Shown here in pieces: positions 8,945 to 17,754 of a DNA stretch of 64,000 bases. This stretch comes from Streptomyces sp. CB02056 (GTDB taxonomy: Bacteria; Actinomycetota; Actinomycetes; Streptomycetales; Streptomycetaceae). How positions within the stretch are numbered: position 1 is the first letter of the stretch; the number at the start of each line of letters is the position of its first letter. The notes under the pieces are model-generated. The model was not told where the DNA came from. It made no database searches and saw only the letters and a program-made list of their open reading frames with translations. Location of the stretch: positions 62,001 to 126,000 of the forward strand of contig NZ_LIPD01000010.1 of NCBI RefSeq assembly GCF_001905545.1, written 5' to 3'. Position numbers and translations under genes: made by a program.

Positions 8945-9658
8945 TCAGTCGTACGCGACGGTCAGCAGCAGGACCATGGTCAGCCCGCCGCCGGGGGTGG
9001 GCTCCACCGCGAGCCGGCCGCCCGCGGCCACCACCAGGCGGTGCAGGGCGGGCCCGACCGGGCCGTCCGCCCGCACGCCCGCGATCAGCCGCTCGCGCGC
9101 CTCGGTCGGCTCGTAGGCGCCCCGGTCGGAGACCCGGACCTCCACCCGGGCGCGGGTCGCCGCCGTCCGTCCGGGCGCCCGCAGCGCGGACGCGCCGCCC
9201 GCCACGTCGGCCCGGACCAGCACCCGGCCGCCCAGCGGGCTGCGCCGGATCGCGTGGTCGACCAGCCCGGCGAGGACGGCCTCCAGCCGGCGGGCGTCCC
9301 CGGCCACCACCGGGAGCCCGGGGGCCACCCGGACCGTGACGGCCGCCGCCCGCCCGCCGCCGCGCACCACCCGGCGGACCACGTCGGCCACCTGGACGTG
9401 CCGGGCCATCGGTTCGCAGCCGGCCTGCCGGCCGGTCCACCGCAGCCGCTCCAGCTCGGTGCGGTCGAGCGCCCTGGGCGCGGCCATCGCGCCGGGCGAG
9501 TACGGGCCGGGGCCCTCCTCGGCCCCGGCCGGCGCCGCCGCGCCCACGCGCCCGGACCCGCCCCGGCGCCCGGTGCCGACCGCGCCGACGGTGCCGCCGA
9601 GCGCGCCGAGCGCCTTGGCTCCCGTCGCGACGTAGCCCCAGAGCCTCCCGCGTGCCAT
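8945..9658 (-). CDS. Degenerate histidine-kinase-like ATPase domain protein
   Basis: 237 residues. The region from about residue 90 aligns with the end of a sensor kinase: a short helix corresponding to the dimerisation region, then VAGDARRLEAVLAGLVDHAIRRSP where the N-box normally reads xNLLxNAxxxT, then VRVSDRG in the position of the G1 box. The phospho-accepting His, any sensor domain, a membrane segment and a clear glycine-rich lid are missing. The Asn residues of the N-box are replaced by Asp-His. It is probably not a functional kinase. It could be a decayed gene or a scaffold/ATP-sensing remnant. No response regulator is adjacent. Confidence 0.6.
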   Translation of the reverse strand: MARGRLWGYVATGAKALGALGGTVGAVGTGRRGGSGRVGAAAPAGAEEGPGPYSPGAMAAPRALDRTELERLRWTGRQAGCEPMARHVQVADVVRRVVRGGGRAAAVTVRVAPGLPVVAGDARRLEAVLAGLVDHAIRRSPLGGRVLVRADVAGGASALRAPGRTAATRARVEVRVSDRGAYEPTEARERLIAGVRADGPVGPALHRLVVAAGGRLAVEPTPGGGLTMVLLLTVAYD

Positions 9659-9872
9659 CGCCCTGCCCCTCGTGCTCCCCGGCGGCCGTCATCGAATCCG
9701 CGGCCGACCGGGGTGGGCCGGCTTCCGGGCCCTTCCTGCCAGCGTGCGCCTCGGCCGCCCGGGTGACAATCCCGCTCCGGGTCGCGGTCCGCTCCGGGGC
9801 CCCCGCCGAGCGGCCGGCCGGGCACCCGCCGACCGGCGGGGCCCGGAGGCGTGGCCTACTGCGGATCGAGTA

Positions 9873-9932
9873 ACCGCAAGGACTTCTTCGCAAAAGATCT
9901 TTCGCAAAAAACCCTTTGCAAAGAACTCTTTG
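9873..9932. repeat. Tandem 14-bp operator-like repeats upstream of ArsR-type gene
   Basis: Units start at 9887 (TTCGCAAAAGATCT), 9901 (TTCGCAAAAAACCC) and 9915 (TTTGCAAAGAACTC). A weaker unit at 9873 shares CGCAA. Two palindromes are embedded: AAAGATCTTT at 9893-9902 and CAAAGA-AC-TCTTTG at 9919-9932. The array is markedly AT-rich for this genome and ends 18 bp before the start codon of the regulator, so it probably covers its promoter and forms an autoregulatory site. Confidence 0.6.
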
Positions 9933-9950
9933 GGGTTCTAGTCTCCTGCC

Positions 9951-10574
9951 ATGACCGAAGAACGCGGCTGGAAGCACAGCGACGACCCGCACATCGCCAT
10001 CACCGCCAAGAACATGCGGGCGATGGCGCATCCCGTGCGGATGCAGTTGGTCGGGCTCCTGCGCAAGCACGGCCCGTCCACGGCGACGAGGCTCGCCGAG
10101 CAGCTGGGGCTCAACTCCGGAGCCACCAGCTACCACCTGCGCCAGCTCGCCGCCGCGGGCTTCGTCGAGGAGGACGAGGAGCGCGGCAACGCCCGCGAGC
10201 GGTGGTGGCGTTCGGCCCACCCGCTCACCGTCTGGACGGTGGACGACATGGCGGACGACGAGCTCGACACGGCCGCCGGCTTCCTGCGGTCCGTCCTGGC
10301 CGCGCACACCCAGACGGCCCAGCGCACGCTGGACGCCTTCGAGACCATGCCGCGCGAGTGGCGCCGGGTGACGGACCTCAGTGACCGGGTCCTGCAGCTC
10401 ACGCCCGCCGAGGCCGAGCGGCTGTCCGGCGAGCTGTTCGAGGTGGTCCGGCGCTACCGGCAGATCGACCACGGCGGGCCCGCGCCGGAGGGCACCGAGC
10501 AGGTGGCCGTCGTCGTCCACCTCCTGCCGGACGCGACCGCCACCGCCACCGCAAGCGAGGGGGAGACCGCATGA
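9951..10574 (+). CDS. ArsR-type winged-helix transcriptional regulator
   Basis: 207 residues. Residues 20-90 form an ArsR-family winged helix (RAMAHPVRMQLVGLLRKHGP; ATRLAEQLGLNSGATSYHLR; GFVEEDEERGNARERWWR). The remaining 115 residues are helical with no obvious metal-binding cysteines, so it is more likely a ligand-responsive regulator than a metal sensor. Its stop overlaps the ATG of the downstream MFS gene by 4 bp, and it probably controls that exporter through the repeat array at 9873-9932. Confidence 0.9.
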   Translation: MTEERGWKHSDDPHIAITAKNMRAMAHPVRMQLVGLLRKHGPSTATRLAEQLGLNSGATSYHLRQLAAAGFVEEDEERGNARERWWRSAHPLTVWTVDDMADDELDTAAGFLRSVLAAHTQTAQRTLDAFETMPREWRRVTDLSDRVLQLTPAEAERLSGELFEVVRRYRQIDHGGPAPEGTEQVAVVVHLLPDATATATASEGETA

Positions 10575-11995
10575 CCACCGGCACCGCCGCCACCGCTGCT
10601 ACCGCCACCGACGCGCCGGGGCGCAGCTTCCGCCCGCTGGCCGGGGTGCTGACGGCCATGGCCGTCTCCGTGACGGGCACGCGCGTCTCGGCCATCGCCC
10701 TGCCCTGGTTCGTCCTGGCCACCACCGGCAGCGCCACCATGACGGGCCTTGTCGCGTTCGCCGAGATGGCGCCGTACGTGGCGGTCAAGGCGCTGACGGG
10801 CCCGTTAGTCGACCGGCTCGGGCCGCGCGTGGTGTCCTGGACGACGGACGCGGTCAGCGCCGTCGCGGCCGGGCTGGTCCCGCTGCTGCACGCGCAGGGG
10901 CTGCTTCCGTTCTGGGTGCTGCTGGTGATGGTCGCGGTGATCGGGGCGATGCGCGGCCCGGGGGACTTGGCCAAGTCCGTCATGGTCCCGGAGGCGGCCG
11001 ACCACGCCCGGGTGCCGATGGAGCGCGCCACCGGGCTGTCGGGCGTCACCGAGCGGCTGGCCTCCACCATCGGGCCGGCGGTCGGCGGCGGGCTGGTCGC
11101 CCTGATGGGCCCGCTGGCCGGGCTGGCGATCAACGCGGTCACCTTCGCGCTCGGGTCGCTGATCATCGCGGTCGCGCTCCCGCGCGGCATGGGGCGCCCG
11201 GCGGTGCCCGCCACGGCCGTGGATCCGTCCGCCGATCCGGCCGTTGACGCGTCCGGGGAGGAGCAGCCCGCGGGTTACTGGCGGATGTTCCGCGAGGGCT
11301 TCACGTTCCTGCGCTCGGAGCCGCTGCTGCTCACCGTGATCGTGATGATCGGGATCACCAACCTGATCGATGCCGGGTTCATCACCGTCCTCGTCCCGGT
11401 CTGGGCGCGGGAGTCCGGCAACGGACCGGCCGCCATCGGCCTGCAGGCCGCCTCCATGGGTGCCACCGCGGTCGTCGGCAGCCTGATAGCGGCGGCCGTC
11501 GCCTCCCGACTGCCCCGACGGACGGTCTTCTTCACCGGCTTCCTGCTGTGCGGCGCACCGCGCTTCATGGTGCTCGCCCTCGGCGCGCCGATGTGGCTGG
11601 TGATCACGGTCTTCGCGATCGGCGGCTTCGGCTCCGGCTTCCTCAACCCGATCCTCGGCGCGGTGCTCTTCGAGCGGGTGCCCCGCCACCTGCTGGGCCG
11701 CGTCCACGCCCTCGGCGACTCCCTCGCCTGGGCCGGCATCCCGCTCGGCGGCCTGGTCGCCGGTGCGGCGGTCGCCACGGTCGGCCTCATACCCAGCCTG
11801 ATCGCGGCCGGCGCCCTGTACTTCGCGACCACCACGCTGGCCGGGCTGCGCCCCGAGTGGCGGGAGATGGACCGCCTCCGTGGCGGCTCGGGCCGAGCGG
11901 ACAGCGTGGCCGGCGCGAGCGGTGTGGTCGGCGCGGGCGACGTGGGCGACGCGGCCGACGCGGCCGTCGAGCCGGAACCGGCGCGCAGCGCGTAA
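10571..11995 (+). CDS. MFS transporter (drug exporter type), TTA codon present
   Basis: 474 residues with about 12 hydrophobic segments split by a central hydrophilic loop around residues 215-240. It resembles MFS drug exporters of the MFS_3/MdtG-like group. It is translationally coupled to the ArsR-type regulator by an ATGA overlap. Codon 79 is TTA (10805-10807), a codon that in streptomycetes depends on the bldA tRNA and restricts expression to late growth. The C-terminal 45 residues are a hydrophilic Gly/Ala/Asp repeat tail. The substrate is unknown. Confidence 0.9.
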   Translation: MTTGTAATAATATDAPGRSFRPLAGVLTAMAVSVTGTRVSAIALPWFVLATTGSATMTGLVAFAEMAPYVAVKALTGPLVDRLGPRVVSWTTDAVSAVAAGLVPLLHAQGLLPFWVLLVMVAVIGAMRGPGDLAKSVMVPEAADHARVPMERATGLSGVTERLASTIGPAVGGGLVALMGPLAGLAINAVTFALGSLIIAVALPRGMGRPAVPATAVDPSADPAVDASGEEQPAGYWRMFREGFTFLRSEPLLLTVIVMIGITNLIDAGFITVLVPVWARESGNGPAAIGLQAASMGATAVVGSLIAAAVASRLPRRTVFFTGFLLCGAPRFMVLALGAPMWLVITVFAIGGFGSGFLNPILGAVLFERVPRHLLGRVHALGDSLAWAGIPLGGLVAGAAVATVGLIPSLIAAGALYFATTTLAGLRPEWREMDRLRGGSGRADSVAGASGVVGAGDVGDAADAAVEPEPARSA

Positions 11996-12013
11996 GCCGC
12001 CCCCCGGGCGTGG

Positions 12014-12685
12014 CTAGCGGGCCCGATCGGTGACCGGGCCGGGCTCATCCGCCGGGCGGTGCCCCGCCCAGTGGAGCAGCAACAGGCTGGCCAGGGCGGC
12101 GAGGGCGCACCAGGTGGAGACGAAGGCGAGGTGCCAGAGCAGGGCGCAGACGACGGCGCCCGCACCGGTGACGAGACCGAGACGGCGGAGCAGGCGGTCG
12201 CCGCTCACCAGGAGGGAGCCGACGGTGGCGAGGAGGTAACCGGCCAGCAGGAGGGCCGGGTACGGGATGCCGACCGCGTAGCCGAGGGTGTGGCCGTGCA
12301 CGGCGGCCGTCACCGGATGGGAGCCGACGGCCACGGCCAGCGGGACGGCGACCGCCGCACCGAGCAGGGTGAGCGTGGCGAGCACCCGTCGGCGCGGTCC
12401 GACGGCGGCGCACCACACGGCGGCCGGGACCAGGACGGGCAGCAGCGGCAGGGCGACCACCGCCCAGGCGGTGCGGGCCGCTCCGGCGAGGCCGTCCGGC
12501 AGTCCGCCGTCCGTACCGAGCCAGACCAGCGCCTCGATCAGCTGGTGCACACCCAGCACCAGGGGGAGCGCGGCGAGCGGCAAACGCTCGGGACGGCCGG
12601 CCCGACGGGCACGGACCACACACGCCACGCCCGTGACCGCGACCAGCCCACCGGCCACGGCGTCCGCCTGCGCGTTCCAGCACAT
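12014..12685 (-). CDS. DUF6629-family membrane protein
   Basis: 223 residues with about seven hydrophobic helices. The start MCWNAQADAVAGG and the motif HQLIEALVWLGTDG match the actinobacterial DUF6629 family, whose function is unknown. The ATG sits 6 bp after the stop of the upstream DMT-type transporter gene, so both are probably transcribed together on the minus strand. It is convergent with the MFS gene (18 bp apart). Confidence 0.85.
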   Translation of the reverse strand: MCWNAQADAVAGGLVAVTGVACVVRARRAGRPERLPLAALPLVLGVHQLIEALVWLGTDGGLPDGLAGAARTAWAVVALPLLPVLVPAAVWCAAVGPRRRVLATLTLLGAAVAVPLAVAVGSHPVTAAVHGHTLGYAVGIPYPALLLAGYLLATVGSLLVSGDRLLRRLGLVTGAGAVVCALLWHLAFVSTWCALAALASLLLLHWAGHRPADEPGPVTDRAR

Positions 12686-12691
12686 CGTGGC

Positions 12692-13690
12692 CTAGCCGGT
12701 GCTCCCGGGGCGGTCGTCCCCCTCGGGCCCCTGCTCCGCTCCGTCCCCGGCCTTGTCCTCCGGTTCGTCCCCGGGTTCTTCCCCGGCTTCTTCCCCGGGT
12801 TCGTCCTCCGGTGGCGCCCCGATGCTCTCCAGGGTGTCGCGTGCGGTCCCGGGCATCGCCGGATGGCGGCCGATCACGATCACCCCGATCACGATCGCCA
12901 ACAGCCCGACCGACTGCCACGCCAACGCCCCCGGGGTCACCCGCAACCGGTCACCGAGGAAACCCACCGCGCAGGCGATCCCGGCCAGCGGCTGGGCGGC
13001 GGTCAGCGCCGGCAGGGACATCCGCAGCGGCGCGGCCTCGAAGGCGCTCTGCACCAGCAGCAGCCCGACCACCCCCGCCACCACCACCGCGTACGGCTGC
13101 CAGCTGCGCAGCACCGCGGCCAGGCCCTCGTGGTCGAGGCGCTGGGTGGTGGTCCGGGTCAGCGCGTCCTGGAGGCCGTAGAGCAGCCCGGCGGCGAGCG
13201 CCAGCAGGGTTGCCTCCTCGAACAGCGGCAGCCGACGGGCCAGCGAGACCAGCAGCACCACCAGCCCGACCACGGTGCCCACCACCAGCCAGTGCCGCAG
13301 CTCCCCGGCGGGCGGCCCCCCGCCGGTCGGCCGCCCGGCCACGATGAAGGCCGTCACCCCGAGGGCCAGCAGCGCCACCCCGGCCCAGCCGGAACGGCCC
13401 AGGGTCTGACGGGTCAGCACCCGGGCCAGGGCCATCGCGAAGATCAGATTGGTGGCCAGCAGCGGCTCGACCAGCGACACCTCGCCCTGGTTGAGCGCGA
13501 ACGCCGAGAGGATCAGCCCGCTGACCATGAACCCGGTGCCGAGCAGCCACTGCGGCATCCGCATCAGGTCCAGCAGCAGCCGCCAGCGCAGCAGATCGGA
13601 GCGCGGGGCTTGCTGAGCCGCGTGCTGCTGGAGGACGAAGCCGAGCCCCAGACAGCAGGCCGCGCTGAGAGCGAGGAGGAAGACCGCCAC
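12692..13690 (-). CDS. DMT/EamA-type transporter
   Basis: 332 residues with about nine or ten hydrophobic helices in two EamA-like halves (ILSAFALNQGEVSLVEPLLA; LRMSLPALTAAQPLAGIACA). The overall pattern resembles the NIPA/DMT transporters common in Streptomyces. The C-terminal 40 residues are a strongly acidic tail made of repeated EEPGDEP-like units, probably cytoplasmic. The start is GTG 13690. It is in an apparent operon with the DUF6629 gene. The substrate is unknown. Confidence 0.85.
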   Translation of the reverse strand: MAVFLLALSAACCLGLGFVLQQHAAQQAPRSDLLRWRLLLDLMRMPQWLLGTGFMVSGLILSAFALNQGEVSLVEPLLATNLIFAMALARVLTRQTLGRSGWAGVALLALGVTAFIVAGRPTGGGPPAGELRHWLVVGTVVGLVVLLVSLARRLPLFEEATLLALAAGLLYGLQDALTRTTTQRLDHEGLAAVLRSWQPYAVVVAGVVGLLLVQSAFEAAPLRMSLPALTAAQPLAGIACAVGFLGDRLRVTPGALAWQSVGLLAIVIGVIVIGRHPAMPGTARDTLESIGAPPEDEPGEEAGEEPGDEPEDKAGDGAEQGPEGDDRPGSTG

Positions 13691-13958
13691 GGAGGGACCA
13701 CCAGGTTGTCGCTGCCCGCGCCGCGCCGACGAGTCCGAGAGGTGGGTCGGGCGTCGCGGCCGCTCCCGTCAGCCTACCGCCGGGCCGGTGCCCGGGCCGA
13801 TCGCACGACACGCCCGCGGCGGGGCGGGCCACCAGGCCCTCCGGCAGCGCTTGCCGCCATCGGCAGGGCAGGCGCACGCTGGTGTGAGCGGCCGCCACGG
13901 GTCACCGTCCGTGCCGGTCCGGACAGGCGCGACGGGGGCCGCCGCCAGGAGGTGTGGC
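13691..13958. other. Divergent intergenic region
   Basis: This 268-bp region lies between the start of the DMT transporter (-) and the DUF1876 gene (+) and must carry both promoters. I could not pick out convincing -35/-10 pairs. An AGGAGG ribosome-binding site precedes the DUF1876 start. Confidence 0.4.
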
Positions 13959-14222
13959 ATGCACAACCAGTGGGACGTGGAGCTGAGGTTCGAGGAAGAC
14001 GGCGTGCACACGGCGTGTGACGCCAGGCTGACCGGCGCCAGGGCGCCCGGCCTGAGCGCGCACGGCGAGTCCGTGAAGAGCGCGGACGACCGTCCGCTCG
14101 CCAGGATCGGCGAGGAGGTCGCGGCCTCCCGCGCCCTGGAGGAACTGTCCCGCAAGCTGCGGGCCCAGGCGACCGGGGAGATCGACGACGAAGGGCACCG
14201 CCCGGGCTACCTGATCTACTGA
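13959..14222 (+). CDS. DUF1876 domain-containing small protein
   Basis: 87 residues from ATG 13959 behind an AGGAGG ribosome-binding site. The sequence MHNQWDVELRFEEDG, the central DDRPLARIGEEVAASRAL and the C-terminal HRPGYLIY match DUF1876. This family of small actinobacterial proteins has a dsRBD-like fold and is often linked with redox or stress regulons (known of the family, not shown here). The same frame is open upstream, but codon content and the ribosome-binding site support this start. Confidence 0.9.
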   Translation: MHNQWDVELRFEEDGVHTACDARLTGARAPGLSAHGESVKSADDRPLARIGEEVAASRALEELSRKLRAQATGEIDDEGHRPGYLIY

Positions 14223-14386
14223 GCCCACCGGCCGCCCCGCCCCTCCCGGTCCGCAGCGGCTCCGGGCAGCCCGGCGGCCGCGCGCTCGACGTGGACGGCG
14301 CCCACGGAGGCGCGTTCCAGCGAAGGTACGCCATGGCCTCGGAGGGAGGAGGGCCATCATCGGACCGGCCTGTCCGGTCGTCGGCC

Positions 14387-15160
14387 CTACCGGCGCCACC
14401 ACGGGGCGCGGAGGACGTCGTCCGGGTCGGTGGCGCAGTTGGTGCCGCTGACCACCTCGTGGGCGGGAACGTCCCAGCCGACGACGCCCGGAGCCTGACG
14501 GTCCAGCTCGACCAGCCGGGCGCGCTGCGGGCCGGCGCCGGTGTCGACGTCGCACATCAACACGCTCGTCCAGGACCGGCCGTCGAGGGCGGCGACGACC
14601 GAGAGCGCCGGAAGCACCACCAGGGAGAGCAGCAGCGCCGCGACCCGGACCGCCTCGACGGCCCGGGGCCCGAAGGCTACGGCGGTCCGGCCGGTGCGCC
14701 GGCCGGTGTCGGCCGAGCGCGCGCCCGTCCGGTACTCGGCCACCACGCCGAGTCGTAACAGGTAGCCCAGGACGCCCGCCGCCACACCCCACCACAGCCC
14801 GTTGAACGCCCCGACCACCACCCCGAGCGCCCCCGGCAGGATCGCCGCCCGCGCCGCCGTCTCCGCCAGGGCCCGCCCCTGGCGCCGGGCGGCCCCGCCG
14901 TGAGCGGCCCGGTAGGCGTAGCCGATGTAGGAGAGCACCGCGGCCAGCACGACCGCCAGCACCGGCTCGGCGAAGAACATCCCGATGACGACGTCCACCC
15001 AGTTCGCCGGCCCCATCGCCAGCAGCGCGTCCCGGGCCGCGTCCCCACCCCCGAGCGTCCACGCCAGCTTCAGCACCGGAATGGCGAACACCACCGCCGG
15101 CGCCATCACATGAGCCGCACTCACCTGCGCCGCGCCGCCGCCCCGCGTCCCTTCGGTCAT
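14387..15160 (-). CDS. Uncharacterised membrane protein with TTA codon
   Basis: 257 residues with roughly five hydrophobic segments (around 18-33, 50-80, 105-135 and 170-195), followed by an extracytoplasmic-looking C-terminal domain carrying two Cys residues (VLMCDVDTG and GTNCATD) that could form a disulfide. I do not recognise the family. Leu135 is encoded by TTA (14756-14758), suggesting bldA-dependent expression. It stands alone on the minus strand. Confidence 0.75.
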   Translation of the reverse strand: MTEGTRGGGAAQVSAAHVMAPAVVFAIPVLKLAWTLGGGDAARDALLAMGPANWVDVVIGMFFAEPVLAVVLAAVLSYIGYAYRAAHGGAARRQGRALAETAARAAILPGALGVVVGAFNGLWWGVAAGVLGYLLRLGVVAEYRTGARSADTGRRTGRTAVAFGPRAVEAVRVAALLLSLVVLPALSVVAALDGRSWTSVLMCDVDTGAGPQRARLVELDRQAPGVVGWDVPAHEVVSGTNCATDPDDVLRAPWWRR

Positions 15161-15333
15161 CCGGCAACGCTACGCACGCCCCCCGCACCCCCACACCTCC
15201 GACACCCACCCCTGCACCTCGTGGCCTAACCCTCCACCGGCGGCGCCGGCCAGCTGTATCCGGTCCCTGCTCCCGGCCCCCTTCCGGAACGGGGTCCCAC
15301 ATCCTGCCGCCTGGCCGACTTCCTGCGCCGTTA

Positions 15334-16969
15334 CTCAGGTTGATCCTTGACCAACGGGGTGGGGGCGTGCTCACCGGGGCGCTGATCGCTGTGGCCCGGT
15401 TCGGTCGCGTTCGATCAGCGTGGCGGGGAGCTTGACGGTTCTGCCCACGTCGCAGGGGGTGGCCTTCGTCCGGTTCGGGATGCCGGGTGGCCGGCCGGGG
15501 CCGGGCGTGCTGGGTTTGGGCGCACGGGCCGGACTGGGCAGGTGGGGGTCGGATGTTCCGGAACCCCCGGCGGACGCGGGTCGGCGTCAGCGCGACGCCG
15601 GGGCGGCTGGTCTTCTCCCAAGGGCGGCGCTGGTCGGCGGCGAGTGGGGCGGCGAGGCGGAGCTGGGTGTGGGCGACGATCACGAGCCAGGTCCAGCGGT
15701 CCGCGGCCTCCGGGGAGCGGAGCCTGGGGCGGGCCCAGCCGAGGGTCTGCTTGAACAGGCGGCAGGTGTGCTCCGGGTCGAATCTGCGCAGGTAGCCCGA
15801 CCAGATGAAGTCGACGTCATCGGCGGTGGCGCCCGTCTTGGAGGACCGCAGCCAGACCGGTGGCGCGTCGCGGTCGCCGGGCAAGTGGTCGACCTTCAGC
15901 CGGATCAGAGTGCCCTCGACCAGCGGGAGTTCGCCGTCGTCGCCGATCCAGGCGGAGCGGTGGGTGAGGTAGGGGTGGACCGGTCCCACGCCGTCGTCTC
16001 GGCCTTGCCGTAGCGCGGGGTGTCGTTCCTGGTGGTCAGCGTGGGTTCGGGCCAGGCGGCGGGGTCGGCGAGTGGGAAGCGGGGCCCGCGCTTCGGGGGC
16101 CCCGCCCTTCGGGTCGTAGACGTAGGCGGGCTTCGCCAGTCGCAGGACGCGGTCCGAGCGCAGGCGGCCGACGACCTCGACGGGCAGGTCCCGCAGCACG
16201 TACGCGAGGCGCATCGGGTCGTAGCCCGCGTCCATCACGATCATGATGTCCGGGTCGCCGTCGCGCCACTGACCCGCGGCGACCAGGCGCCGGACCACCT
16301 GCCGCAGCTGGGCGGCGGTCACCAGCGCAGCATCGTCGGTCGGGCCGAGGCGGACCACGTCCAGGACCTGCGTCCACGAGGTCCGGTCCGGGGTGAGCGC
16401 GGTGACGAACGAGTAGGGCCAGCCCGGCACCACGTGGTTGGACGCCTGGCCAGCGCGGCCGTGGACCAGGCAGATCAGCCGCTCGGGCGAGCAGGCGGCG
16501 TCGGAGCGCAGCCACGGCGAGACGTCCACGGTGAGCACGATCCGGCCCGCGAAGCGGGGCAGTGGCAGCTCGGCCAGCAGGTCCCGCGGCAGCTCGGTGT
16601 CCAGACGGCCGTGGTCGAGCGCGCCGTACAGGGAGCCGTAGCTGCGGCGGTGCTCGGCGGTCAGTGACAGCTCCACCGGCGTACGGGTGGGCGCATCCGA
16701 GCACAGCAGCGCGTCGGTCGGCTCAAAGAACGCGTCCGCCCGCGCGGACAGGCTGGCGTAGTAGTCCTCCCGGAAGAGTGACAGTTCCACGAACATGTCT
16801 CGCCGGGTGGCAAGTCGGAGCACACTCGTCGGCACGGCCCTGTCGTCGATTCCTCGATCTCCTCGCAGAGTCAGGATCACGACCGGGCCGTCCCCATGTC
16901 CGCCGATCACCCGAACGAGTGAGCCATTGACGAGCACAATCAGGGCCCGATGCCAAGGAACAAGCTAAG
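15334..16969 (-). mobile_element. Insertion sequence, nearly complete (copy A)
   Basis: A 1.64-kb element with its transposase on the minus strand. The left terminus CTCAGGTTGATCCTT (15334-15348) and the right terminus AAGGAACAAGCTAAG (16955-16969) are inverted repeats matching at 12 of 15 positions. A second copy of the right terminus closes the remnant at 17932-17946. No clear target-site duplication is visible. The transposase is broken by three 1-bp indels, so the copy is probably immobile. Confidence 0.7.
15371..16796 (-). pseudogene. DDE-type transposase (NF041680-like), three frameshifts
   Basis: The reading frame opens at ATG 16796 (MFVELSLFREDYYASLSARA) and matches the streptomycete putative transposase family that includes HVVPGWPYSFVTAL, IMIVMDAGYD and the C-terminal TVKLPATLIERDRTG. 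An extra C near 16100 shifts the frame, a missing G near 15982 restores it about 40 codons later, and an extra C in the 5-base run at 15544-15548 shifts it again. The true C-terminus and TGA (15371-15373) are therefore out of frame. All three events lie in short G/C runs, so natural decay and sequencing error both need considering. Confidence 0.8.
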
Positions 16970-17018
16970 TCAAACCGGGGAGGCCGGCTTGTCGGTGCTC
17001 GGACCTAGTATGCGGAGC

Positions 17019-17738
17019 ATGACGCGATATATCGACGAGGATCTGCACAGTGCGGAGTTCCGCGAGTGCGATCTGACCGGGGCGCGCCTGATCGGCGTCG
17101 TCATGCAGGATGCCGTGATCGACGGGCACGTCACCAACCTCGTAGTGAACGGTGTCGAGGTCACCGAGTACGTCGAGGCAGAGCTCGACCGGCGTCATCC
17201 GGTGCGGGTGCTGATCCGCTCCGAGGACCCTGACGATCTGCGCGAGGCATCGCGTCAGCTCCATGCCGGCTGGGCCGCCACGATCGAGCGAATCCGCCGT
17301 ACGCCCGGCATCGAGCGCCGCAGCGTGAACGACGAGTGGTCGGCGGTGCAGACGATGCGCCACCTGGTCTTCGTCCACGACTCGTGGTTCCGCCGCTGCT
17401 GCCTGGGCTCGACGGAGCTGTTCACGCCGATGGGCATTGGGCCGACCGTCGAGCCCTACCGTGGAGCGCACGGGCTTGACCTCTCGCTCGATCCGGCCCT
17501 CGACGAGATCGTGAGCGTGCGTGACGCGCAGGCCGCCGAGCTTGAGGCCTGGCTCGATGAGGTCACCGCCGTGCAGCTCGCAGCGCGAGCGCCGGTGCCC
17601 GACGACGATGTCTGGCCGCCGTACGCCCGGGGCCGCTTGGTGCGGCAGTGCCTCGGCACGGTGCTCAAGGAGACCTTCGAGCACCACACCTTCTGCGTTC
17701 GCGACCTCGACCTGATCGAGGCACAGGACGCCGAGTAG
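17019..17738 (+). CDS. DinB-family protein with pentapeptide-like N-terminus
   Basis: 239 residues from ATG 17019 (ATG 17010 is also possible). Residues 5-45 look like short pentapeptide-type repeats (FRECDLTGARLIG and so on). The rest is a DinB/YfiT-like four-helix bundle with His residues in QTMRHLVFVHDSWF and a C-terminal FEHHTF that could form the metal site. Family members are thiol- or mycothiol-dependent transferases and isomerases, but the reaction here is unknown. Its GC and codon bias are a little lower than those of its neighbours, and it lies between two copies of the same IS terminus (16955 and 17932), so it may have been carried in with the IS cluster. Confidence 0.8.
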   Translation: MTRYIDEDLHSAEFRECDLTGARLIGVVMQDAVIDGHVTNLVVNGVEVTEYVEAELDRRHPVRVLIRSEDPDDLREASRQLHAGWAATIERIRRTPGIERRSVNDEWSAVQTMRHLVFVHDSWFRRCCLGSTELFTPMGIGPTVEPYRGAHGLDLSLDPALDEIVSVRDAQAAELEAWLDEVTAVQLAARAPVPDDDVWPPYARGRLVRQCLGTVLKETFEHHTFCVRDLDLIEAQDAE

Positions 17739-17754
17739 GGCCGACTACAGACAA

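Noticed and set aside
13902..16937. A single giant transposase-fusion protein of about 1000 residues
   Set aside because: The C-terminal two thirds is an out-of-frame extension caused by the frameshift at 15544-15548; the real transposase ends at 15371.
17019..17738. DinB-like gene as the mycothiol-dependent maleylpyruvate isomerase of the gentisate pathway
   Set aside because: It belongs to the same broad superfamily but has a pentapeptide-like N-terminus, lies 22 kb away among IS fragments, and lacks the usual MPI signature as far as I can see.
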